The notes under the pieces are model-generated. The model saw only the letters and a list, made by a program, of their open reading frames with translations. It had not been told where the DNA came from and did not search any database. This document shows positions 52,001 to 63,100 of a stretch of 64,000 nt of DNA, in pieces (position 1 is the first letter of the stretch; each line of letters starts with the position of its first letter). Origin of the DNA: CAWFGW01 sp963815495 (lineage in GTDB: Bacteria; Bacteroidota; Bacteroidia; Cytophagales; JAAEPT01). The stretch is taken from positions 519,145 to 583,144 of the forward strand of contig CAWFGW010000007.1 in the NCBI GenBank assembly GCA_963815495.1, given 5' to 3'. The translations under genes and the position numbers were made by a program.

Positions 52001-52613
52001 CACCATTTGTTTGTCCAAACTGACTTACACCACTGATAACAAAAACAGGAGTAGGTGAAGAAGGAGATGTAGCTCCATTACCTAATTGTCCTTTATCATT
52101 TTGACCCCAAGCGACTAGTCTTCCATCCGTTAAAATTGCAAAAGACTCATCATTTCCTCCAGACACATATTGTACACCACCTAACAACCCATCTCCATTT
52201 ACATCTGGAGCTAAACCTCTTCGCACAAAAACTGGTGTAGCACTAAATGCTCCCGTTGCATCAATTGGATTACCAAGCTGACGTGTAGCATTAGCCCCCC
52301 AAGCATATACCCTTCCTTCGCATGTCATCGCCAACGTGTGCGACCCTGATCCAGCATCAATTTGAAAAATTTCGCTAAGACCACCTACAATTTGCGGCTC
52401 ATTATAACTAGCATTAGGGTATGGGGTAAGAGTGGCAGGATTTAAGCCTACTTGACCACCGTCATTTGTACCCCACGCAAAAACAGTCCCATCACTACAA
52501 AGAGCAACGGAATGAGTATTACTCCCGGATATTCGAAAATTCTGTGATAACCCAGAAAAAAACACCCCGCAAAAAAGTACAGACAGACCAATTAATTTCA
52601 TATTTATTTTCAT
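48996..52613 (-). CDS. 5' part of the frameshifted giant protein gene: RCC1-type propeller plus Ig-like units
   Basis: I start at the ATG at 52613 (MKINMKLIGLSVLFCGVFFSGLSQ), a clear signal peptide; a TTG at 52634 is the longer option. Residues of about 25-450 hold seven RCC1/BLIP-II-like repeats (GTVFAWGTNDGGQVG, GRVYAWGANATRQLG, GRLVAWGQNDKGQLG and so on), a beta-propeller usually used for protein binding. Ig-like cysteine-paired units follow. From 49541 downward it enters the module shared with the other giant gene, and at 49058 one extra base shifts the frame so that it ends with 20 aberrant residues after NGCTY. The sorting domain lies out of frame in the 3' part, so the product as read would be secreted to the periplasm but not processed by T9SS. 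Confidence 0.85.
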   Translation of the reverse strand: MKINMKLIGLSVLFCGVFFSGLSQNFRISGSNTHSVALCSDGTVFAWGTNDGGQVGLNPATLTPYPNASYNEPQIVGGLSEIFQIDAGSGSHTLAMTCEGRVYAWGANATRQLGNPIDATGAFSATPVFVRRGLAPDVNGDGLLGGVQYVSGGNDESFAILTDGRLVAWGQNDKGQLGNGATSPSSPTPVFVISGVSQFGQTNGDPLNSVVQVEAGDENGYALTEDGRVWSWGDNNSNALGRSTLPMNRAMPILTQAGTPITNIVSITAGDRHALMIDDKGVVWSVGGDWGPGQRGSGPAYVDVNYAVRVDAGQQFGGGTYLGDSDPIVEIAAGQAHSMAVSASGRVYTWGALGFFNCGNGCSSPAGQLGTGQTQTGTTAAGAELPRLAQYAAGNTVITNAIGISDGDAWTFVLTDDNKIYVAGWNQNGELGIGNTTNQSRFVELDLASLGCGFVVPEPQLDLGADFEVCPGFSHDLEVGLVYPGFTVEYYLNSVKRDEVAIPWVYNNPPTAVPPYTVTEVGTWEVRIVDARELSQRGCKEYDDVIDDITLSFPVVTQSDPGDLIYCSGDTSVVNVTSTLPGAVYAWFETETPVGGTTGRLGSTIGEGTTTIDLSGITAAGDGSKTVYVERVALSSTTIFPRATPCTSNKGVNANNLERINFIFSVSEPTLIASMDVVLTSQTNTVGSYSIPYTFTIKNTGAGTNGPYPTTTVTTVNYNHIRNYTAGGVQEEIFPYVVNFNTLLQPGTYSISSTHGALPSNISNVGLYGCPSTASGTLTGNTLTPLGFSQANASGGFSTTSNDNYYQNIKFGESTLTCSRVPVVIEQECPCNAPATVTASSNPAAAGTPKEVSVCTGTGNLVTLSGVYTAGSGTTVNGYQYSWYKEGSTPTYTNNATVANRNLVAADAGTWFLRVEDGAAGSANCYVEDSIVVNIIPLPTAPSIGDVTGCVGETGLTIDTAGQTGVGTRLVWYTADAPATTGETLVRPTVSSTTAGTTTYYVARETSTAPNCESTTRDEVNVVINPNPQNLTITPGDTAYCVGTSYNLVASADASPAVTYTWYKGGTSTGTTSATQTGDATTTGSPHVYSVVADSAGCTDSVSVTVTINELPDGSISIDEDTICSTGTATVSMTTTSTATPFDFYYKEGTTSADAQNTSSPFDLTVSAIGRISLDSIVDVNGCTYDRISNRYRKVRSLRGVSCDK

Positions 52614-53006
52614 ACTTGAGGTAATTAATATCAATAAGTGTATTTCTTCAATTAAGCAATTTAATAATTTTTTGAGCTATATCACTCAATTATTATTGTT
52701 AAATACTAAAATAGGTACTAAATGTAACTCACTTTTCTCAATATTTTTCTAATAGACTTAGTTTTATTTGGAAAACAACGGTTAAAAGACATCATAAAAC
52801 ACTCCCTGAGTTAAAAAAGAAGGGTATTAAAGTAGTTACAGTTTGCTTAAAGGCATTAAAAATTAATACAAGTTTCACATGAGGAGATTCCCAATTCAAT
52901 GTCACTCCGACTTTGGAGGAGTCTGTAATGAAAACGAAAATTTAAGTTCTAAAGAGATTCTTCCCTCCTCCCGAAAGTTTTCGGAACTGAATGACTATAC
53001 AGTAAA
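52614..53006. other. Intergenic region with a likely dispersed repeat
   Basis: This holds the upstream region of the RCC1-type gene. From about 52880 to 52990 it contains a segment with CACTCCGAC...GGAGGAGTC, AAAGAGATTCTTCCCTCC and the hairpin CCGAAA-GT-TTTCGG (52970-52983). This wording resembles intergenic repeats that are scattered through many Bacteroidota genomes; only one copy is seen in the window. The hairpin may act as terminator of the WD40-caspase gene that ends at 53007. No gene is seen. Confidence 0.45.
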
Positions 53007-55160
53007 TCACTTCGCAATAAAAAGAAAATCACTGCCTGGTTGATTTCTGCCAAACTGCCCTTGTGTTGGTGCTGGCGTGGCAGTCTCCAAATAGTTAAAT
53101 AGTTCATTGAATGTGACAATACCATCGTCACCTCCTTTGCTCCTCAAACCTGCCAAAAAGCGAGTAGCGAAAGGTGAATGATGCCCTGGTCGTCCGTCTG
53201 GCACATATTCTTTCCCCCCTGAGGTCAAATATCTTCGCGTATCATACTTCATCTTTCGTTCAATAAATTTTTGTCTTTCATCATCTCCTGAATAAGAACT
53301 GGTGTTCACACTCCCTCTTCCATTCGCAACAAAAGGGTCAAAAGTTCCTCCAAAACAAACATCCATTGTGAGTAAAATATGATTACATGGAATATTATTA
53401 ATAATGGTTCTAAGGTTTGAATGCGACACATACGATTCTTTGATGTCATCATTCATTTTAGAGTCTGTAGTTACGAGATAACCTTCGGAGAAAACATCAT
53501 CAAATTCGCCATGACCAGCAATAAACACAAACAATTGATCGTCATCAGCAAACGCTTTTTTATTGTAATTTCTTAAAATACCATACAGCTCAGTACGTGT
53601 TGGGTTCTTTAGAATCTCTGTTTGAAAACCGTACGTCTCTTCTAGTTCTTTAGCAATGGTAATTCCATCATTTATAGGATTGTTTAAATCTCCCCAGTGT
53701 TCATAATCATCTGTGACAATTATTAAGGCATAATCCCTACCCATACGCCCAATGGTATCATTGAGTGCAGTTACTTTAATTTGTCGTTGAATGACAAACG
53801 AACTCTCTGTTGTATTACCAAATACATCTACCGCCTTTACTTTTATCGTATTGTTACCATATGCTAATTTCACAGTATGTTCAAACAATGCTTTTTCTAC
53901 TTCTTTTTCAGAGGGATCAAATTTTACAGGGATATCTTTTCCATTTATCAATAATTCAAAAATACCGTTGGTACTAGTGACTGAACCTTTTAACACAATT
54001 TCTTTATCTAAAGAAAGAATGTATTCTTTGGATACATCAATCAATGGTTGAACGATTTCTAATACTGGTTTATCTTTATTAACTACAATTTTTGATTTCA
54101 CTGGATGTTTATAATCAACTTCTAGCGTAGGTTCTGTGGGTTTATGTGTCTTTTTGGTCGATTGATCTAGAGCAGCTGTTGCTTCTTGCGGTCTAAACAA
54201 CCTATTTTTAACTGGCTTGATATCAAAAGGCTTCATATCATACAACTTGATTTCTGATTCAGCATCTGCCATTGCCAGCCAAGTACCTTGAGGATTAAAT
54301 GACAGCGAGGAAGGTTCGTTAAGTTTACCATATACTTTTTCCAACATACCCGTTTCTGCACTCCATATTTTCATTTCTCCATCTAAACCTGCACTTGCGA
54401 TGTATTGTCCATCTTCAGAAAAACTTAAGGTATAGACAGCATCCTTATGTGCACGCATGAACAATCCAATGGTATGTGTTTCCATGTCTACTACACGTAC
54501 AATTCCATCGTCTGTTCCCGCAGCTAGGTAGCGACCATCTGTACTAAAATCAACACATCGCACACGTTTGCCTCTTAAGTCAATCGACTTATCTGATGAG
54601 TTGGTTTTCGTGTTCCATATTTTAATATGCTTATCATATGAGGAAGAAACGAGTGTTTCACCATCTGGGGAAATTGCCAAGCCAGAAATAGGTTCCGTAT
54701 GCCCTCGCAATTCGCTCGCTTTCATGTTTCGTTCTAAATCCCAAACACTGATGTAGTTATCTGCCCCCCCTGAATAGAGTATTCGTCCATCAGGACTAAA
54801 CATTAAACTCGTTACGGCAGCTTGATGGCCTACGAAGTTTTTTTCCATGAGACCATTATCTATTCGCCAAACTTTTACGGATCCATCTCGACTCCCTGAA
54901 GCCACATAATAACCATCTGGACTAAAGGCAAGGGAAAGCACCATGTCCTCATGTCCTATCAATTCATGAAGGATTGCTTCTTTTTCAACATCCCAAATAA
55001 TAACCTCGCCTAACTCTCCTCCAGAAACTAATAAGTGTCCATCTTTACTAAACTCAACAGCTCTAACATAGTGCTTTTTCTTGGGCAGAACCTTATCTTG
55101 AGCAAATGCTAACGAGGTTAGAAAGAGAGTGAGTATGATTAAAGAAGTACTTTTTCTCAT
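53007..55160 (-). CDS. Exported WD40-caspase (C14-like peptidase) protein
   Basis: This 717-residue protein starts with a signal peptide (MRKSTSLIILTLFLTSLAFAQ). Residues of about 28-312 form seven WD40 repeats (for example HEDMVLSLAFSPDGYYVASGSRDGSVKVW), a full propeller. An Ig-like linker domain (about 355-460) leads to a caspase/metacaspase-fold domain (about 470-715) with the catalytic dyad His in FIAGHGEFD (about 549) and Cys in MDVCFGG (about 602). The propeller probably senses or binds a partner that controls the protease. There is no T9SS sorting domain, so the protein is likely periplasmic. It lies between the two giant genes, in the same direction, and is bracketed by the duplicated module. 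Confidence 0.9.
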   Translation of the reverse strand: MRKSTSLIILTLFLTSLAFAQDKVLPKKKHYVRAVEFSKDGHLLVSGGELGEVIIWDVEKEAILHELIGHEDMVLSLAFSPDGYYVASGSRDGSVKVWRIDNGLMEKNFVGHQAAVTSLMFSPDGRILYSGGADNYISVWDLERNMKASELRGHTEPISGLAISPDGETLVSSSYDKHIKIWNTKTNSSDKSIDLRGKRVRCVDFSTDGRYLAAGTDDGIVRVVDMETHTIGLFMRAHKDAVYTLSFSEDGQYIASAGLDGEMKIWSAETGMLEKVYGKLNEPSSLSFNPQGTWLAMADAESEIKLYDMKPFDIKPVKNRLFRPQEATAALDQSTKKTHKPTEPTLEVDYKHPVKSKIVVNKDKPVLEIVQPLIDVSKEYILSLDKEIVLKGSVTSTNGIFELLINGKDIPVKFDPSEKEVEKALFEHTVKLAYGNNTIKVKAVDVFGNTTESSFVIQRQIKVTALNDTIGRMGRDYALIIVTDDYEHWGDLNNPINDGITIAKELEETYGFQTEILKNPTRTELYGILRNYNKKAFADDDQLFVFIAGHGEFDDVFSEGYLVTTDSKMNDDIKESYVSHSNLRTIINNIPCNHILLTMDVCFGGTFDPFVANGRGSVNTSSYSGDDERQKFIERKMKYDTRRYLTSGGKEYVPDGRPGHHSPFATRFLAGLRSKGGDDGIVTFNELFNYLETATPAPTQGQFGRNQPGSDFLFIAK

Positions 55161-55243
55161 GGAACGTAAATTGAATGAAGTATAAATATACTAATCTTAT
55201 TAAAAAAAATTCATCTAAAGATAATATAGGATCGGCTAAAAGT

Positions 55244-55284
55244 AAAATAAGTTACCTCGATCAATTATCAAAGTAACTTATTTT
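55244..55284 (-). terminator. Terminator downstream of the second giant gene
   Basis: AAAATAAGTTAC and GTAACTTATTTT form a perfect 12-bp stem with a 17-base loop, about 45 bases past the stop codon at 55330 on the minus strand, followed by ACTTTTAG. It separates this gene from the WD40-caspase gene. Confidence 0.6.
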
Positions 55285-55325
55285 TAGAGCTATTATTGAA
55301 GCATGTATCTACAATAGAACTTTGC

Positions 55326-58300
55326 TTTTTTATCTCGTGATAGTCACTGCACCTGTTAATGGTACTTCCCACCCTTTTTTGTTAAGCTTGATAATATAGT
55401 AGTATGTACCTACCGGGGACCCTTTACCATTCCATGCATTGGAATCTGTATAGTTCGTCTCTTCAAATATTTTGTTTCCCCAACGGTTAAACACACTTAC
55501 CACTGCCAACTCAAAGTCTGCTAAACCGCTGATTTGCCATACATCATTTACGCCATCTCCATTGGGACTAAACGCATTCGGTACATTTAGTGGATACAAT
55601 GCTTGCAATAAATATTCTTTTGAATCTACACACAAACCATTGGTTACCTCTAACACGATGTTATCAATCAACTCCTGCTCCAAGTGGATGTTCGCATTTT
55701 TACTTGTTCCAAACTCTATCACATTTTCATTTGCTGCCAGGGCTGTTGTCCAGTAGTAGGTATAATTACCATTTTCTGCTTGAGGGAACATCAACGCTTC
55801 TACTCCAATATCTAAGATTTCTCCTTTTTTGATTGAACGTCTTATCAACGCTGGAATAATTACCGTATCGCCTTGATCTTGGGTTACAACGCCTATTATC
55901 TGTGGCTGCTCCCATATTTTAGCATCTACTGAATTACTCACATCTGATATAGGACATACATCATTCTTTGCTGTAGCCGTATAGGTTCCCGTATGCGATG
56001 GTCGATCAGCTGTATAGCTCAACTCGCTAAAGGTTGTTGGTAGAGTACTTGACTCAAACTTTGCAGTGGTACCACCCCGGAATATCGTCATCTCATTTAC
56101 CCCTTTGGAGGTAGCTGAAGATACTGTTGCTGTAACCACTATTCTATCTGGAGTGCCTTGCTCACACACTTCTGCAAAGTCGCTAGTAATAGCTACTACA
56201 GGTTGTTTATAGCCATCCATGATTAATTGGTCGTCATCACTACTACTAGTGTAACATACACCTGGTGTACCCACCATCTCTACACGGATCACATCCTGAT
56301 CGGCTATAGTTGACTTTGGTACCGCTACTGTATTATCTGTGGAGCTTGCTTGTATTTCCACCAACCCTTGATAGAACGTATACGTTGGGGTAGCACCTGC
56401 ATTACTTGCCGTTGCTGTAAAGGTGATATCATCTGTATCATCTATACAGTAAGTCACATCATCCGCTAGCGAGCTTCCTAAATCCACACTCGCTGATATC
56501 GCTGGTGTTTGAGTCGCTGTTACCGTGTTGGGTAAGTCTGATACCGTCTTCGGTTCGCCACAAGCATTCTTCGGTACTAATGAAATCGTCTGAGTGCCTG
56601 TCTTGTTCTCAAAACTTACTTGAACGGTGTCTGAGGTTAGGTTAGGTGACTCTAAATCACCGCCATCTATATCCCATAAATAGGTTAAAGGTAATACTGA
56701 GGTTGGAGCAGTCGTTAACCTAAAGGTATACACTGAGTCGTCTGATGGACAATACGATACATTACTTGCTACAGTCCCACCTGTTGGTCTTAAGTAGATG
56801 GTAGAAACATCTATAAGCGTATCTTTAAACCCACATCTGTTTGTAGCTCGTATAGTGATATCTCCTCCTGTTGTGCCGCCTAACACCACTTTCGCAGTTG
56901 TAGTTGTACTTGGTGTTCCTCCTTCAAACGTAAAGCCTGTTGGCAAGGTCCATGCATAACTTTCCGCATTCAAAACACCTGCCACTGTATAAGTCTTCAC
57001 CGTATCTTGACATCCAAAACTATCGCCCGTTAAGGTCGCGGAGGAGACTACCGGTACATCCAACACCTTTATGGTGATTGTTTTTCTTGATTCTATTGGT
57101 GTGCCTGTTCCTCCCAATATATTACTATTATATATTCGATAAATGTATTGATAGGTACCTGTATCTGCAAAGGTTACATTTAATTCATAATTAGGTGCAC
57201 TAACTGTGCCCGGAGTGGGTGCAGTTCCTACTGCTATCCATTCTGCACTCTCTTCTGTAGGGGCTCCTGCTCCTACATTAGCTGGGGTGCTACACGGAGC
57301 TTGGGTGTACACAGGGCTCGCTAAACATAATATAGTATCTCTAGCACACGCTTCGGTAATATTTTTACGCTCAATAGTCACTATTGATGAATCACTTGGA
57401 CATACACCTCCTATATCCGAAACCTTATATTTTGCTTCTCCGCTTTCTTCAAATTCTAAACCATCTACACTTATACTAGTTGGATTAGTTGGAGTACCTA
57501 CCCCATTTCCACCTGTTGGGATAGTCACCGTGTTTTCATAGAACCATGTTCCTGTATAACCTGATGGTAATGCAGCTCCTTGCTGTAAAACTACTGGTAA
57601 AGTATTTGTCGTTATAGTCGCTCCGTCTGCGTAACCTGATATTACTGCTACAGGCATCGCAATCACCGTAATCGCAAAACTATCTGTTCGTACCGTATTT
57701 GAAATACTATTCGTTGTTTCGTACACATAAACATGTGGTGAACCTGCTGTGGTCAAAGACGCTGGCGCTACCGTTAACGTTTCATTTACCGATAAGTCTA
57801 CACTTGGGGCGCCTGCTTTATACCATCTTACACTTTCATTCACTGCATCTACCACACTGTTTCCTACTCGAGTTACGCCATTACCCACACATATTGAAGT
57901 ATCGGCTCCTGCATTTGGTACTGTTTCGTCTACTCGCTCGATAAGAATACTATCTTTCGCTACTGGACATACTCCTCCATCATCGCTGATTGTAAGAACT
58001 ACTTCTACTATCTTTTCTTTTTCTAAACCACTTACTGTTACTGGTGTACCTGTAGTAGTCGACAACGTTGCTAATGTTACTGGGGCTGGCGTACTTGCTC
58101 TAACTTCCCATAAGCGTGTGTAATCGGTAGGTAACACATTCGCATCATTCAAATCTTGGGTTGGGTCTGCGGTTTGTATTTTTGTTACTGTGGCTGTTCG
58201 TTCTACGATGTCTGCGACTGGTAAGGCAATCACCGTTATCGCAAAACTATCTGTTCGTACTGTACTTGAAATATTATTCGTTGTTTCGTACACATAAACA

Positions 58301-60195
58301 TGTGGTGAACCTGCTGTGGTCAAAGACGCTGGCGCTACCGTTAAGGTTTCATTTACCGATAAGTCTACACTTGGAGCGCCTGCTTTATACCATCTTACAC
58401 TTTCATTCACTGCATCTACCACACTGTTTCCTACTCGAGTTACGCCACTCCCTACACAAACTGACGTATCTAACCCTGCATTTGGTATCGTCTCATCTAC
58501 ACGTTCGATAAGGATACTGTCTTTTGCTACTGGACATACTCCGCCATCATCGCTGATTGTGAGAATTACTTCCACAATCTTTTCTTTTTCTAAACCACTT
58601 ACTGTTACTGGTGTACCTGTAGTAGTCGACAACGTGGCTAACGTTACTGGGGGCGGAGTCCCTGCTCTCACTTCCCATAAACGAGTGTAATCGGTGAGTA
58701 ACGTATTTCCATCATTCAACACTTGTGTTGCTTCTGCGGTCTGTATTTTTGTTACCGTGGCTGTTCGTTCACTAATGTCGGCTTCGGGTAAAGCTATAGG
58801 ACTTATAGTGGCCTCTCCTGTCAAGTTTTGTGCTATCGCTTTACAACCGTTTGCATCTTCTAAACTATCTAGTCTATAGACCTGATCAGCTGTGGTGCCT
58901 ACTGGCAGTACGGCACTTTCAAATGACCCCACATTTCCTGTTGTTATCGTTTCTGGCGTGGTGTTCAAGGTATTGTTGACACTATAGTAGTAACTATATG
59001 GTCCTTGACCTGTATTCCCTGTCACTTCTACTGTTATACTACTGGTCGAGTCTCCATTCGCACATACATCTGCATCGTTTCTTATTACCGCTTTTAAGCT
59101 GTCGTAGTGTGCTAACACTTCTTGATTATCGCCTGTTACTGTACAAGTCTGACCTAAATGTTCTATCGTTGCCGAATACGTAGTCGCTTTGCCTACTCTA
59201 AAAGTTACTGTATTAGGATTAGGCGTATCTGTCAAGTTCAGCGCTGAATCTATTTTTGCTGATCCATCAAATAATCGGATACTCATATTACTCGCTGTTC
59301 CTAACGTGTTTTCAAAGGTTACCGTTAAGTCTGTACTATCCCCTGGGCATATCGTATTACTCGCTAAGGATAATTGACCGTTCGCAGGACAGGAACACTG
59401 GGTCGTCAAACCTGTAAAAGTCACTGTATTACAACCATTTTTATCTTCTAAAGTCAAAGTGACTAACTCGTCTTCATCAATATCAGTACTCGTAATCGTG
59501 CTGTCTGCAGCGTTATAAGTCCACGTAGTCGTTTGACCTGATGTTATGGTGATGTTATTTCGAACACTAGCAAAGTCGCCATCCAATAACTTAATCTGAA
59601 TACGATAGTTGCCTGCACCTATACTCGCATCATCTCGTGTACACAATAATTTACTTGTCGCAGCTAACTCCTCGTAGTGATCTAACCTTACGGTATCTGT
59701 TGCTAATCCTGTGTAGGTACAACCATTGACATCTACTATACTATCTAAACTTATCCTGCCTATTGCCGATACGGTCAAATCAAAAGGGGAACTTGTGTTT
59801 TGAGCATCTGCTGATGTAGTTCCTTCTTTGTAATAAAAATCAAATGGTGTGGCTGTGCTGGTGGTTGTCATGCTCACCGTAGCCGTGCCGGTGCTACATA
59901 TCGTGTCTTCATCGATACTGATGCTGCCGTCTGGTAACTCATTTATTGTCACCGTTACAGATACTGAATCCGTACAACCTGCTGAATCTGCCACTACGCT
60001 ATATACATGTGGGGATCCTGTCGTTGTCGCATCTCCTGTTTGGGTTGCTGATGTAGTGCCTGTTGAGGTTCCTCCTTTATACCATGTATAAGTCACTGCC
60101 GGACTTGCATCTGCACTCGCTACTAAATTATAAGACGTGCCTACACAATAGGCCGTGTCTCCTGGTGTAATCGTTAGGTTTTGTGGATTGGGGTT
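55326..60195 (-). repeat. Copy 2 of the 4.87-kb near-identical module
   Basis: This is the in-frame counterpart of 44671-49541. It starts at the same T run next to the stop codon and ends after GGATTGGGGTT, beyond which the two genes are unrelated. It lacks the extra base of copy 1, so the frame is open throughout. Confidence 0.93.
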
Positions 60196-63100
60196 GACAA
60201 TCATACTCAAAGGTGTGCGTTCACTCTCACATGAAGGTGTGGTTTCGGTGGTTTGACTTACCCAGACTTGGCGCGTACCAGCTGCAGTGGTAGATATTGT
60301 GGGTGCTGTTGGCTCTCCACTGCCGCCACTTGCCACTGTATACCACAACAGCGTGTTTGGTGCCAATGAATCTGCTTCCCATTCTGGAGCTACGTCTCCA
60401 ACACAAACATTGTTTGGATTCGTGGCGGTTGGAGCTGAGGGGAATGGTACAACTGATACAAAAACAGAATCTTCTGTATAACAGGTTGGATTTCCATCAG
60501 TGCCATCAGCTACTCGCAATACCCACCAACTTGAATCAGTTTTTGTTAAAGCTGATGTAAAATCATAATCTCCTACACTTCCTACAGGGGTAGGAGCAGC
60601 AGTATAATCTGCGGCAGTCACGCTGTTGCCCGATTTATACCATACATAACTCATCGTGTTTTCTGGTACATTACCACCATCTACATACGAGCCGCCTGCT
60701 AACGATATTCCTGTTGTACCAATACATTGTGTAATAGCACTTCCTGCTTCTACTGAAGTAGGTTTGTTACATGGGGGGCATTCTTCGTTGATGTTGACTG
60801 GGATTCGATTACATGCAGAAGGAGAACCTGCGGTAAAAATCAAATCATAAAATGGTGCATTAGTTCTTGAGTTACTATTTTCAATAATTGCCCCAGTATT
60901 AACGACCCCATCACCTGATGGATCGTTTATTGATGCATTCGTAATTGAACACGCGTTATAAAAATCACCACTACCATCTAGTCCAATCCAATAGGTTCCC
61001 GGATCTAACTCATAATCAACAGGTACATTAAGTTTAGTACCGGCTACTCCACTCCCAGAAATTGCGTCTGAAATAAATAATGGTGTGGCTCCCGGACCAG
61101 GCACATTGGCTGAACCGTTCCAATAACTTCCGGTATTATCAAATACCCGAATCGTAAAATTGTATCCATTAGTATTACTTGGCGACAGCGATAGTTGATC
61201 CAAGGTTATAGTCGCGTCCACCACAATCTGCATTTTAAAGCCTGCCCCTTGACCGCTACTGCCAGAATTACATGTGGTGTTTTGTCGCATGGTGCGCGTA
61301 TATGTACTTCTGTCTTCAACCCAAAAAGTTGTAGTCCGATTTGGCTCTGTCCCAGTGAAAACAGCGTCAGCAAGACTTATTGATCCTGTCTCATCATCAA
61401 CTGTTGTTGTAATAACTGAGCCTCCGGTCTGTTGAATAAACCAAGCATAAGAACTTCCTTCACTATCAGCAGAAGGTCCGTTTTCTTCAACATTTACTAA
61501 GGTAGAGTTTCCACAAAAAGTTAAATCACCCGGATCGGTATAAGTAGTTGTATTTACTGTTAAGTTAATGGAATATTCATTGGCACAAGCCAAATTTGTA
61601 GGATCATTTCCATCTTGTACTCGTAATACCCATGTACCAGCATCGCCTGTTTCAATAGAGGGGAAAGTATAGTTAGGAATAGAGCCAGTAGTTGCAGTAT
61701 AATTGCCTGTATTTACAGAACTACCTTGTTTATACCAAACATAATACATACTACCGTGTTTAACTGGCAAGGTATTATTTACATAACTACCAGAAAGCAC
61801 CTCATTTAAACCTATACAGGTACTTACACTGCCGGGAGTAATATTTACAGATAAAGGTCGATTACACGGAGGACATTTGTATTCAATTGCAATGGGCTTC
61901 GAAATTGAATAGTTTTTACATAAATCATCAGCTTCAGCATAAGTAGGTGATTGAAAATCATTTTTGTCATCAAAAATGGTAGAAGTAGCCGCTACCACTC
62001 TGAAATAAACGATATCGCCTTCGTTTGCATCAGGAAAATAAGGGCTAGCTAACAAATCTGCCACGCTAAAGCCTGTTGCGGTACCTGAAGAACCAATATT
62101 ACTCCAACTTGAGTTAACTTCCGGATCTACTGACCATTGAAAAAGAAAGTTGGGTTGACCTCCATAAAAAGATGTTAACAAATCACTCGGTAAAACCTCG
62201 AAATTGAAACCACCATTACAAAACGAATTGTCTTGAATAAATTCAGGTAAGTTAGAGAACAAATCTATGGTTGGAGGCGCACAAGCCATGATTTTTATAT
62301 CATCTATGGTAATATCTTCTCCTCCTGTCCAACTTGTTCCTTGACTCTCAATAACAACACGTATTGATGTTACCCCCCCTGGGAGCTCAAAAGTGGGAAC
62401 TTGAATCCGTTTCCAACCAGCGGCAGCAGGAACTTCTACGATACCAGATTCTCTAAGAGTAACTCCCCCAGGCGTTAATAATTTCAAGTTAATTTTGGGG
62501 GCGCTTTCCCCTGTAGAGTTTCCGAGATACGCATCAAAATATAATTCTTTACCAGGACATAATCCTGTAATAGTTCTATCATATACAGGACCTGTGTAAC
62601 CATTTCTAACATTTATCACCATATACCCCCCATTTAATTCTTGAGAATGATCTTCTGGAATATTATCATGCCAATTCGCAACATTAATTGGGATGTATGA
62701 TGAAACAGCATACGCACTATCTTGGACTTGTCCTGTTGGATCAAACGTATGATTAGGTACAGTATAAGTAACATCTGCTCGATATGGAGCTGTAAGGCCG
62801 TTGGTCACATTTCCAAAAGCATCTATGTAAGTATCTGCATCTGGAAATCTTCCAAAATCATCAAAAAAAATGGTCTCTCGCGATGCAGCATTACCATTTT
62901 CATCTACACAACAAACAACTGTTGTTACTTCTAATACCTCAGAAACAATTCCTCCAACTGTAGCTCTAATTTGTGAATTCGCATCAATTTTTTCGATTAC
63001 ACTTTTATCTGTACTTATTGAAGTCCAGGAACTACCACCATTAATTGATTTTTCCCATAAATAATCAGTGGTATTATAATTTTTACTGAGTGAAAATAAA

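Noticed and set aside
52949..53131. Short minus-strand frame of 60 codons across the end of the WD40-caspase gene
   Set aside because: It overlaps the well-supported caspase reading frame in another phase and has no features.
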